This document shows positions 8,941 to 16,671 of a stretch of DNA of 41,767 bases, one piece after another (the stretch's first letter is position 1; every line of letters starts with the position of its first letter). The stretch lies in NCBI GenBank assembly GCA_044235825.1, contig JBIIHL010000010.1, positions 1 through 41,767 on the forward strand, in the 5' to 3' direction. The notes under the pieces are model-generated. The model was not told the DNA's origin. It searched no databases and was given only the letters and a program-made list of their open reading frames with translations. The stretch comes from CANGYM01 sp044235825 (GTDB lineage Bacteria > Pseudomonadota > Alphaproteobacteria > JAJTHO01 > CANGYM01). The translations under genes were made by a program, and so were the position numbers.

Positions 8941-8969
8941 TTGCTGTTTCCCAAAAAATCCTGTATGAG
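8941..8969 (+). promoter_or_regulatory. candidate promoter of rpsB-tsf
   Basis: TTGCTG at 8941 and TATGAG at 8964 are separated by 17 bases and lie about 120 bases before rpsB in the dxs/rpsB divergent spacer. Both boxes are partial matches to a housekeeping promoter. No other clear structure was recognised in the spacer. Confidence 0.3.
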
Positions 8970-9087
8970 GAAGGCCATCACGCGCACAAGAGCTTTTCTG
9001 GTGCCCTCAAGCGGCCCCTCTTTGGGGGGGTGTTTTTTGGGTCACATCTTGTGCCAGGTTTAACTGGAAAAAAGGAACTTTAGTTTT

Positions 9088-9834
9088 ATGTCACGTCCCC
9101 ACATCAATTTGCGTCAACTAATCAACGCTGGTGTCCACTTTGGTCACACCACCCGTCGCTGGAATCCCCACATGGCCCCTTATATATTTGGTGAGCGGGC
9201 TGGGGTCCATATCCTGGATTTGGAACAAACTGTACCCCTGCTGGAACAGGCCATGGTGGCCGTAGAATCCACAGCCGCCAAAGGGGGCCGGATTCTGTTT
9301 GTGGGCACCAAAAAACAGGCCAGTGAAATTGTATCCGAAGCGGCCAAAAAATGTGGCCAGTATTACATCAACCACCGCTGGTTGGGCGGAACGTTGACCA
9401 ACTGGAAGACTGTTTCTAATTCTATCCAGTCTTTGGCCCAGATGGAAAAATACATTCAGGATCACGGCACCACCCTGACCAAAAAAGAACGTCTGGATCT
9501 GGACCGCAAACGCGAGAAGTTAGAGCGCGTTCTGGGGGGAATCCGCCAAATGAACGCAGCCCCTGATTTGATTATTGTTCTGGATGTCAACCGCGAGCGC
9601 ATCGCTGTTCAAGAGGCTAACAAACTGGGCATTCCCATCGTGGGCATTCTGGACACCAACGCCGATCCTGCAGGCATTACCTATCCCGTGCCTGGCAATG
9701 ATGATGCGCGAAAGGCCCTGAGATTGTACTGTGACGCCTTTGCCGCCGCTGTTTTGTCGGGTTTGCGTGTGGATGTGGCGGATTACCGCTCTGACACCAC
9801 AGAGGAAGTCTCTGCCGATACCGCCGCAGCCTAA
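9088..9834 (+). CDS. rpsB: 30S ribosomal protein S2
   Basis: The 248-residue protein matches S2 throughout. It has the N-terminal block GVHFGHTTRRWNPHMAPYIF, the segment GRILFVGTKKQA, the coil YYINHRWLGGTLTNWKTV, and the C-terminal block IPIVGILDTNADP followed by a short Ala-rich tail. S2 binds the head/platform of the 30S subunit and is needed for S1 association. AAGGAAC precedes ATG 9088. tsf follows after 48 bases, the usual order. The pyrH and frr genes that usually follow tsf are absent here. Confidence 0.98.
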   Translation: MSRPHINLRQLINAGVHFGHTTRRWNPHMAPYIFGERAGVHILDLEQTVPLLEQAMVAVESTAAKGGRILFVGTKKQASEIVSEAAKKCGQYYINHRWLGGTLTNWKTVSNSIQSLAQMEKYIQDHGTTLTKKERLDLDRKREKLERVLGGIRQMNAAPDLIIVLDVNRERIAVQEANKLGIPIVGILDTNADPAGITYPVPGNDDARKALRLYCDAFAAAVLSGLRVDVADYRSDTTEEVSADTAAA

Positions 9835-9882
9835 ATGATTTTATTGTATTAAGACGTGCATCGTTGAACAGGAGATAACACA

Positions 9883-10809
9883 ATGGCAACAATTACCGCC
9901 GAAATGGTTCGTGACTTGCGTGAAAAAAGTGGCGCAGGCATGATGGATTGCAAAAAAGCCCTCACCGAAACCAACGGGGATTTTGAAGAGGCCCAGCAGT
10001 GGCTGCGTAAAAAAGGTCTGGCTGCCGCGGCCAAAAAATCATCCCGCGCCGCCGCCGATGGTCTGGTGGCTGTGGCCGTGGATGGTCCCCGCGGTGTGGT
10101 GCTGGAGGTTAATGCGGAAACCGACTTTGTGGCCCGCAATGAATCGTTCCAAAATTTTGTCAAAACCTTGGCCCAGCTGGCGCTTCAGCAAAACATCACC
10201 GATGTGGACGCATTGAAAACCCAGCCCTATCCCGAAACCGGACGCACGGTTGAGGAAGAACTGACCCACCTGATTGCCACCATTGGCGAACAAATGACCC
10301 TGCGTCGCCTGACGGCTCTGTCCGTTCCTTCTGGTAACGTTGTGTCTTATGTTCATAACGAATTGGCCCCAGGTCTTGGGAAAATTGGTGTGTTGGTGGC
10401 GCTCTCTTCTGGTGCCAAAGCAGACGCCCTGAAAGATTTGGGCCGCAAATTGGCCATGCATGTTGCGGCGGCTTTCCCTCAGTCTCTTTCCGTTTCTGAT
10501 TTGGATCCCGTTGCCATTCAAAAGGAACGCGATGTGTTTTCCGACCAAGCCCGTGCCAGTGGCAAGCCCGAGTCCATCATTGAAAAAATGATCGAGGGAC
10601 GACTGAAAAAATTCTACCAAGAGGTTGTCTTGCTCGAGCAAACCTTTGTCATGGACAACGAAACCCGCATTGCCGATGTTGTGGAAGGTGTGGCCAAAGC
10701 CGAAGGCTCCCCCATCACCCTAACCGGATATGCCCGCTATCAGCTGGGTGAAGGCATTGAAATTGAGAAAAAGGATTTTGCCGAAGAGGTCCGTCAAGCC
10801 GTGGGTTAA
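9883..10809 (+). CDS. tsf: translation elongation factor Ts
   Basis: Nucleotide exchange factor for EF-Tu, 308 residues. The N-terminal UBA-like domain carries the signature VRDLREKSGAGMMDCKKAL (about 9-27). The core follows with EVNAETDFVARNESF, and the C-terminal module ends in GEGIEIEKKDFAEEV. AGGAGA before ATG 9883 is a good ribosome site. It is probably co-transcribed with rpsB. A weak GGCGG/CCGCC hairpin at 10815-10834 follows but lacks a clear T-run, so readthrough into the kinase gene is possible. Confidence 0.98.
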   Translation: MATITAEMVRDLREKSGAGMMDCKKALTETNGDFEEAQQWLRKKGLAAAAKKSSRAAADGLVAVAVDGPRGVVLEVNAETDFVARNESFQNFVKTLAQLALQQNITDVDALKTQPYPETGRTVEEELTHLIATIGEQMTLRRLTALSVPSGNVVSYVHNELAPGLGKIGVLVALSSGAKADALKDLGRKLAMHVAAAFPQSLSVSDLDPVAIQKERDVFSDQARASGKPESIIEKMIEGRLKKFYQEVVLLEQTFVMDNETRIADVVEGVAKAEGSPITLTGYARYQLGEGIEIEKKDFAEEVRQAVG

Positions 10810-10929
10810 GGTCGGGCGGTGTTTCTTCGCCGCCTTGTCTTTGAAATCAACGGTTCCCGTCAAAGTCTTTACCCCTCGTCAATCATACGCTGGTAAACTG
10901 TTCTTTGAACTGTTTATCAGGGGTTATGC

Positions 10930-12720
10930 ATGGGGAAATCTTTTCAGGACAATGAAAAGCTGCGCATTTTGATCATTGAGGATGATCTGCGCTATCGTTC
11001 CATTGTTTCGCAGTCCCTGCCAGAGTGTGAAAAGAGCTTTGCCAACGATCCAGAGGCGGGGTGGGCTTTGTTTACCCAAGGGGCCCCCGATATTGTTTTT
11101 TTGGATTTGACGTTTCCAGGGGGTCTGTCAGGATTAACGTTATTAAAAAAAATCAGAGAGTTTGATCCCAAAAGCTATGTGGTGGTGATTACAGCGTCTC
11201 AAATGAGTGCGGATTTTAATGCGGCGATGCGCCTTGGGGCCTCTGGGTATATTACCAAGCCCTTTAGCACCAAATCTTTATCCGATTATGTCAAAAAATA
11301 TATGGCTTTAAATCCTGGCAATGCCTTAGGCGTCAACCGACGTCGAGTTTATGAAGACAAGGTGGAAAAGCTAAACCTTGAATCCAGACAAAACCCCATT
11401 CATGAATCAGGCACGTTGACCCGTTTTGATCAAGATACCGATCAGAGGTTTTCCCTGAGTCTGGAAGATAAAGTCCTCTCAAAACTCTACGAAACCCCTT
11501 TGGAAGAAAAAGCCCTGATCGATAAACGCCTTCATCTGCCGGATTTGGTCTCTAAATGGCGGGTTTTGGTGGCGGCGGGGGATGATGTGACCCTTAACAA
11601 TGTTGCCGATCTTTTGGAAAAGGCTTTTTTGATTAAGCCCGACATTGCCAAAAACAGCGATGATGCGCTTCAGATGCTACTCAAAGGACGCTATCATTTG
11701 GCGATGATCAGTCTGAAATTACACCCCAAAAGCGGGTATCACGTGGTGAATGAATACATCAAAGCTGACAGCCGGAACCCCAACGGGACCTATCTGGTGG
11801 GTTTAAGGGGGGACTCTCTGCTGGATGATACGGAAAAATGGCAGCAGGCGGGACTGAATGCCATTATTAATTTTGATGAAAACGACTGGCCTGAAGAAAT
11901 GAAACGCCTAGTGGTGTATTACACACGGGAAAAAGCCATTTTTTTAACCGAACACTTACGCACGTTTGATCAAAACAGCGATCATGACGCTTTGGTTCGT
12001 ATGCAGCAGCAGTATCAAACGTTATCCCATAGTTTAACCCATGTTTTTTCCGATCCCCTTCGGGCGATTTTACAAAGCACGGTGGCGCTGGAGGAATCGG
12101 AAAGACGCGAGGCCGCCCTAAAAAAACTGGCCGAAGTTAAGCGATGGACAACGTTAAGTTTAAAGCGTTTGCAGGGTCTTTCAGAGTACGATCACATTCA
12201 GATTGCGCCCCCTTTTCCGGAAACGTCTTTGCATAAAATGATACAGGCCGCTTTGAAGGACCTGCTGCCCCTGATTAAAAAACGGGGGGCCCGTATTAAA
12301 ACGTTTGGCTTGTTTCCCGATGTGCCCTGTCATTATGGCTTTTTCAAAAAAGCCCTGTATCACTTGATTAAAAATGGGATTGACCATAACCCCAGCATTC
12401 CCCCCATTGTGGGATTATCCTGTCAAGATCTGGAAACAGAATGGGTGATTAAAGTTCAAGATAATGGTCCAGGTATTGAGAAACTTTACACGGATCATAT
12501 TTTTTCTCTGTTTGAATCTCTGAATGCCCAAACGGAAAATGCCGGTATCGGTTTGCCCATGGCCAAAAAAATTGTCCAAGGGCACGGGGGGCGTATTTGG
12601 TTTGAATCCAACAGCAAAGGAACGGTTTTCTATCTCAGCCTACCCAAGGGTAATGCCCTTGTGATGCAGCAACAGGATGAAGAAAAATCCAGGGTACAGC
12701 TTGACGCACAGGGGCATTGA
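10930..12720 (+). CDS. REC / degenerate REC / histidine kinase fusion
   Basis: A soluble 596-residue signalling protein without membrane segments. Residues about 11-126 are a complete receiver domain: acidic pocket E17/D18/D19, phosphoacceptor D59 (FLDLT), T89 and K110 (TKPF). Residues about 209-330 look like a second receiver, but the acceptor position is S261 (AMISLKL), so it should not be phosphorylated. A dimerisation helix pair follows (about 360-425); H371 in THVFSDPLRAI aligns with the H-box, but the acidic residue normally after it is Val. The ATPase domain (about 465-575) has an altered N-box (HLIKNGIDHN), DNGPGI (511-516) and GIGLPMAKKI. AGGGG precedes ATG 10930. Its stop directly abuts that of purM. 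Confidence 0.85.
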   Translation: MGKSFQDNEKLRILIIEDDLRYRSIVSQSLPECEKSFANDPEAGWALFTQGAPDIVFLDLTFPGGLSGLTLLKKIREFDPKSYVVVITASQMSADFNAAMRLGASGYITKPFSTKSLSDYVKKYMALNPGNALGVNRRRVYEDKVEKLNLESRQNPIHESGTLTRFDQDTDQRFSLSLEDKVLSKLYETPLEEKALIDKRLHLPDLVSKWRVLVAAGDDVTLNNVADLLEKAFLIKPDIAKNSDDALQMLLKGRYHLAMISLKLHPKSGYHVVNEYIKADSRNPNGTYLVGLRGDSLLDDTEKWQQAGLNAIINFDENDWPEEMKRLVVYYTREKAIFLTEHLRTFDQNSDHDALVRMQQQYQTLSHSLTHVFSDPLRAILQSTVALEESERREAALKKLAEVKRWTTLSLKRLQGLSEYDHIQIAPPFPETSLHKMIQAALKDLLPLIKKRGARIKTFGLFPDVPCHYGFFKKALYHLIKNGIDHNPSIPPIVGLSCQDLETEWVIKVQDNGPGIEKLYTDHIFSLFESLNAQTENAGIGLPMAKKIVQGHGGRIWFESNSKGTVFYLSLPKGNALVMQQQDEEKSRVQLDAQGH

Positions 12721-13746
12721 TTACTGAACCCAAACAGCTGGCCCCTCTTTGGGAATGATTTTTCCAACCAAGCTGGCTTCGGGCAGCGCTTTCAACGTGG
12801 CCTCGATATCCTCTGGCGCCACAATCAGGATATACCCCAAACCACAGTTAAAGGTGGTGTGCATCTCGTCCTCAGACAGGTTGCCCCGCGCCCGCAGCCA
12901 GTCAAATACAGCCGGAACCTCCCACGTGCCATGACGCAAAACCGCAGTGCAGGTTTCAGGCACAATGCGGGGAATGTTGCCATGAAAGCCCCCGCCTGTG
13001 ATATGCACCATCCCCTTCACAGGTATGGTTTTCAGCAGATCCAAAACAGGTTTGACATACAGCTTTGTTGGGGTCAGCAACGCTTGGCCCAACGCTTGAT
13101 CCGGATCAAAGGGGGCAGGATCATGATACGACAGCCCCTCTCTCTCAACAATGGCCCGCACCAAAGAAAAGCCGTTGGCATGCAAACCAGAGGACGGCAA
13201 GCCCACAATCATATCCCCAGAAACAATGGTTTTTCCGGTAATGATATCCTCTTTTTCCACCACACCTAGGGCAAAACCCGCAATGTCAAAATCCCCCTGC
13301 CCATAAAGGCCCGGCATTTCGGCGGTTTCCCCGCCGATCAAAGAACATCCCACCTCTTGGCAGGCTGACGCAATCCCCGCCACAATCGCTGTCAGGGTAT
13401 CGGGCTCCAGTTTGCCGGTGGCAAGGTAATCCAGAAAAAACAGGGGCTCCCCCCCATGGACCAACAGATCATTGACGCACATGGCCACGGCATCCACCCC
13501 AATGCCGTGATACTGCCCCATGGCTTTGGCCACCAACAGCTTGGTGCCCACGCCGTCTGTGGCCGACAGCAAAACCGGTTTTTTGTAATTCAGGGCGGAC
13601 AGATCAAAAAACCCGCTAAACCCGCCCAGCCCCTCCATGGATCCCAGACGGGCCGTGGCTTTGGCAAGGGGGGCAATGCGGGAGACAAAGGCATCGCCAG
13701 CCTCAACATCCACACCGGCAGATTTATAGGACAAGGTTTGCGTCAT
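12721..13746 (-). CDS. purM: phosphoribosylformylglycinamidine cyclo-ligase (AIR synthase)
   Basis: Converts FGAM and ATP to AIR, the fifth step of purine synthesis. The 341-residue length and motifs fit PurM: an N-terminal GVDVEAGDAFV segment, LLSATDGVGTKLLVA (about 58-72), AMCVNDLLVHGGEPLFFLDY, LIGGETAEMPGLY and GMVHITGGGFHGNIPR. It is divergent from the DUF2066 gene across 58 bases, an arrangement seen in other alphaproteobacteria. It converges on the histidine kinase gene with no bases between the two stop codons, so no dedicated terminator separates them. Confidence 0.97.
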   Translation of the reverse strand: MTQTLSYKSAGVDVEAGDAFVSRIAPLAKATARLGSMEGLGGFSGFFDLSALNYKKPVLLSATDGVGTKLLVAKAMGQYHGIGVDAVAMCVNDLLVHGGEPLFFLDYLATGKLEPDTLTAIVAGIASACQEVGCSLIGGETAEMPGLYGQGDFDIAGFALGVVEKEDIITGKTIVSGDMIVGLPSSGLHANGFSLVRAIVEREGLSYHDPAPFDPDQALGQALLTPTKLYVKPVLDLLKTIPVKGMVHITGGGFHGNIPRIVPETCTAVLRHGTWEVPAVFDWLRARGNLSEDEMHTTFNCGLGYILIVAPEDIEATLKALPEASLVGKIIPKEGPAVWVQ

Positions 13747-13804
13747 AATGATTTATCCCCTATAGTCAACAGCAGCTTTTTCCTATACCAGATGCACAGC
13801 CCCC

Positions 13805-14860
13805 ATGAAACGCTTTTTTCCCCTTTTTTTTCTGATGGTTTTTTGGCTTGGGATGCCGCCAGCATGGGCCGTGGATTTGATGAGCATTGACAACCTGTCT
13901 TTGGATGCCTCTGCCGATAAAGCCACAGACGCCCGCGCTCTGGCCCAAAAACAGGGGACGCAACAGGCCGTCAAGCAAGCCTTGCAGCAAATCGCCAGCG
14001 ACCCTGCGGCCGTGACGGATGCCGCCGTGGCCTCTGCCAATATCGACAGCCGGTATGTTTATGCCACGGATATTGTGTGGGAAAAGGTATCCGCCCACCG
14101 TTATAGGGCCATGGTGACTATGCACCTGTATACCGCAAAGGTCCGCGATCTCGCCGGTCGTCTGGGCCTGAATCCTAAGGGACAGTCACGTGCCACCACC
14201 CTTGTGATTCCCTTTTGGCAGGATGCATCCGAGGCTTGGCACACAACGTTCCCCCCCGACCAAGATTCAGCCATTCAACAGGCTGCCGCCCAGTCGGGTG
14301 TGATTTTGCCAAGAGGGCAGGACCCCTCGCAGGCCAAACTGAAAACTTTAACCACGCTTCCTCTTTCCACCCATCCGGTGATCACAGACCTAAAGGCCCG
14401 TTATCCCAGCGCCGATATACGGTATGTGGCGTTTCAGCCCCAAGATACGGCCCTTCATGTCAGCGTGTTTGTTCCGGAATCTGGGGGCATGCGCACCTTG
14501 GGGGAATTTGATCAACCTCTGAATGCGGGGGAGGCTCCCTCAGCCCCCACCTACAAAGTGGCCATGACCCAAGCCATGACTCTTTTGGATGAATCTCCTC
14601 AATCTGCCCCCATAACGGGGCAGGCCGCCCTAATCCTTGATATCACAATCCCTGATGTTAAGGCCCGTTTTCAGGCCCTGAGCACCGTGCGCAGCATCGC
14701 CAACGTCGCCTTTGCCAACGTGCAAGACATCACCCCGAATGGACTGCGCCTGAATGTGGGGTTTAAGGGGGAGGCCGCAGCCCTTCAAGAGGCCCTGATT
14801 TCTTCAGGCTATACCCTCAAAGCGGTGGATGACAGCACGTGGGAACTGGGGCAGGAATAA
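13805..14860 (+). CDS. DUF2066 domain-containing exported protein
   Basis: A 351-residue protein with a signal peptide (MKRFFPLFFLMVFWLGMPPAWA, likely cut after residue 22). The following region (about 25-130) fits DUF2066: an alternating segment rich in Ala/Gln (ARALAQKQGTQQAVKQAL) then DIVWEKVSAHRYRAMVTMHL. The C-terminal part has a repeated ferredoxin-like flavour (LDITIPDVKARFQALSTVRSI). Function is unknown; location is periplasmic or envelope. Pairing with purM in divergent orientation supports the assignment. Confidence 0.75.
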   Translation: MKRFFPLFFLMVFWLGMPPAWAVDLMSIDNLSLDASADKATDARALAQKQGTQQAVKQALQQIASDPAAVTDAAVASANIDSRYVYATDIVWEKVSAHRYRAMVTMHLYTAKVRDLAGRLGLNPKGQSRATTLVIPFWQDASEAWHTTFPPDQDSAIQQAAAQSGVILPRGQDPSQAKLKTLTTLPLSTHPVITDLKARYPSADIRYVAFQPQDTALHVSVFVPESGGMRTLGEFDQPLNAGEAPSAPTYKVAMTQAMTLLDESPQSAPITGQAALILDITIPDVKARFQALSTVRSIANVAFANVQDITPNGLRLNVGFKGEAAALQEALISSGYTLKAVDDSTWELGQE

Positions 14861-14966
14861 ATCTGGTACACAATCCACAACAGCCTTGCCTTTGCGTCAT
14901 AGCCATGCAAAGAGGGTATTCACTAGGGTTCACCCTGTTTTCGTCAATTTTTTTGGAGTTTTTGCA

Positions 14967-15659
14967 ATGATGACACGTCCGTTACTCGCAGAATTTATAG
15001 GAACGTTTTGGTTGGTTTTCGGGGGATGTGGCAGTGCCGTTCTGGCCGCTGGTTTCCCAGAGCTGGGCATTGGATTTACAGGGGTTGCTTTGGCTTTCGG
15101 TCTCACCGTTGTGACCATGGCCTATGCCCTTGGGCACATTTCCGGTGGACATTTTAATCCGGCGGTCACCATTGGCCTTTGGACGGCGGGGCGTTGTCCT
15201 GCGTCTCGTGTGGTGCCTTATATCGTTGTTCAGGTTTTGGGGGCTGTGGCTGCGGCTTGGATTTTGTATCTCATCGCATCAGGTGCCCCTGGTTTTAATA
15301 CGGACGGTGGATTTGCATCCAATGGATTCGGCGATCATTCCCCTGGGGGATATGGTTTGGTTTCGGCTGTGTTGATCGAGGTGGTCCTGACCGCAGGCTT
15401 TTTGATTGTGATCTTGGGATCCACCCGCGACGGCGCCCCCGCTGGTTTTGCCCCCTTGGCCATTGGTTTGGCCCTAACGTTGATTCACCTCATCAGCATT
15501 CCCGTGACCAACACCTCTGTTAACCCCGCGCGGAGTACAGGGCAGGCCTTGTTCACAGGGGACTGGGCTATCCAGCAGCTTCCTGTCTTTTGGATTGCCC
15601 CCATCGCTGGGGCCATTTTGGGATCATTCCTTTATCGCCTGATGGATCAAAAAGACTAA
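14967..15659 (+). CDS. aqpZ: aquaporin Z-type water channel
   Basis: A 230-residue (ATG 14967) or 229-residue (ATG 14970) six-helix channel, the same size as E. coli AqpZ. Both pore half-helix NPA boxes are present (HFNPAVT and SVNPARS). The segment LTLIHLISIPVTNTSVNPARS keeps the His, Thr and Arg of the water-selective filter, so water rather than glycerol is the expected substrate. Upstream in-frame codons to 14829 lie inside the DUF2066 gene and add no conserved sequence; TTGGAG at 14954-14959 fixes the start. A strong terminator follows. Confidence 0.95.
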   Translation: MMTRPLLAEFIGTFWLVFGGCGSAVLAAGFPELGIGFTGVALAFGLTVVTMAYALGHISGGHFNPAVTIGLWTAGRCPASRVVPYIVVQVLGAVAAAWILYLIASGAPGFNTDGGFASNGFGDHSPGGYGLVSAVLIEVVLTAGFLIVILGSTRDGAPAGFAPLAIGLALTLIHLISIPVTNTSVNPARSTGQALFTGDWAIQQLPVFWIAPIAGAILGSFLYRLMDQKD

Positions 15660-15680
15660 AGCCGCGATCATGTTGGCTTA

Positions 15681-15709
15681 AGAAGGGGCCTTAGGCCCCT
15701 TCTGTTTTA
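15681..15709 (+). terminator. Rho-independent terminator after aqpZ
   Basis: A perfect 10-bp stem, AGAAGGGGCC and GGCCCCTTCT, with a TTA loop (15681-15703) followed by GTTTTA. It lies 21 bases after the aqpZ stop and insulates the next two genes. Confidence 0.9.
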
Positions 15710-15747
15710 GCGGGATTTCAAAAAATGCCTGCTTTTGTAAAAATGCT

Positions 15748-15775
15748 TTGCGATTAAAATAGAATCTGTTATCAT
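15748..15775 (+). promoter_or_regulatory. candidate housekeeping promoter for the 15836 gene
   Basis: TTGCGA at 15748 and TATCAT at 15770 are 16 bases apart in an AT-rich stretch directly after the aqpZ terminator and about 60 bases before the next start codon. Confidence 0.5.
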
Positions 15776-15835
15776 TCTTGGCAATAATAGAAGAAACTTT
15801 ATTTTTAAAGATCACAATCCTTTAAGGTTTGTTCC

Positions 15836-16342
15836 ATGAAAGACTCTGCGGAACTTAACACTTATCACCCCACAGATGATCAGCGTTTACGAGACGGCTG
15901 GCGCATGCCCATGGGTGGCTCCGTTGTCAAAGGCGCCGTTGAGGCCCTGACCCCCTATATGAACATCCAACAGGGTGACACCCCCCCCCAAGTGCAAATC
16001 AAAGTGGGCCTGCAAACGGCGGTGGATTTTTTAAAGCAGTGTAACGGAAATGTTTCCGATGCTATGACGTCTTTTTTTCAGGATGTGCGGGCCTTTTTCA
16101 GGGCCATGATGCCTTCTGAGGCCGAGGATATAACCCAAAATTATGGCATCATCGTGGGATTTTTTGCCGGATTGTTTTTTTGCACCCGTCAGGGGGTTGC
16201 ATTCGCTCGCTCTTTGCTGGAAACCTGTCTGCACGAGGCCCTAGAGATGACCAAAAAGGTTTTGGCTTGGCTGCAAAACGAAGAGCTGCAACAAAGCCAA
16301 GCCCTGAACCAAGAGCGCCGCACACGGTTTCAGGGGGCGTGA
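15836..16342 (+). CDS. unrecognised 168-residue protein with one hydrophobic segment
   Basis: I do not recognise this family. It reads as a real gene because it has its own promoter-like sequence between a terminator and the start, no competing frame on either strand, and a balanced composition. Residues 1-100 are soluble and mixed helical (VQIKVGLQTAVDFLKQ near 53). Residues 103-116 (YGIIVGFFAGLFFC) are a short glycine-rich hydrophobic stretch that could cross or dip into the membrane. The tail (about 130-168) is a helical, Gln/Glu-rich amphipathic segment. No signal peptide is seen. Confidence 0.55.
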   Translation: MKDSAELNTYHPTDDQRLRDGWRMPMGGSVVKGAVEALTPYMNIQQGDTPPQVQIKVGLQTAVDFLKQCNGNVSDAMTSFFQDVRAFFRAMMPSEAEDITQNYGIIVGFFAGLFFCTRQGVAFARSLLETCLHEALEMTKKVLAWLQNEELQQSQALNQERRTRFQGA

Positions 16343-16369
16343 GTGGGTGAGTGTTTCTAAAGGTGGGGT

Positions 16370-16666
16370 ATGAATTTAAACTATCCCACGTTTTTTGTTA
16401 TCGTCGCCCTTTCTGCGGCTTTGCCCCTTTTGCCTTTCCTGATACCGTCACGGGGTGATAATAAAAACAGTCTAAAGTGCATACCATTAGAAATAGTGAG
16501 AAGCCATGCAAACACAGTAGGAATAACTGCACTAAATGGTCAATTTTTTGTAAATGAAAGGCTGACAAGCGCCACTTTAAACACTACAGACAAGTGTGTT
16601 CAAGGACTTCCTCCAAAGACGATCAATGACTTGAAACAAGCACAAGCACAACAACAACGCCAATAA
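16370..16666 (+). CDS. unrecognised small exported or membrane-anchored protein (98 residues)
   Basis: Residues 7-27 form an uninterrupted hydrophobic stretch (FFVIVALSAALPLLPFLI) followed by a polar region with two cysteines (C37 and C76) and a Gln-rich end. It is likely exported or anchored at the inner membrane. AGGTGGGG just before ATG 16370 is a good ribosome site, and it follows the previous gene by 27 bases, suggesting co-transcription. The coding sequence is more AT-rich than its neighbours, with A-rich codons, which may indicate recent arrival or weak selection. No family recognised. Confidence 0.5.
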   Translation: MNLNYPTFFVIVALSAALPLLPFLIPSRGDNKNSLKCIPLEIVRSHANTVGITALNGQFFVNERLTSATLNTTDKCVQGLPPKTINDLKQAQAQQQRQ

Positions 16667-16671
16667 CCCCA

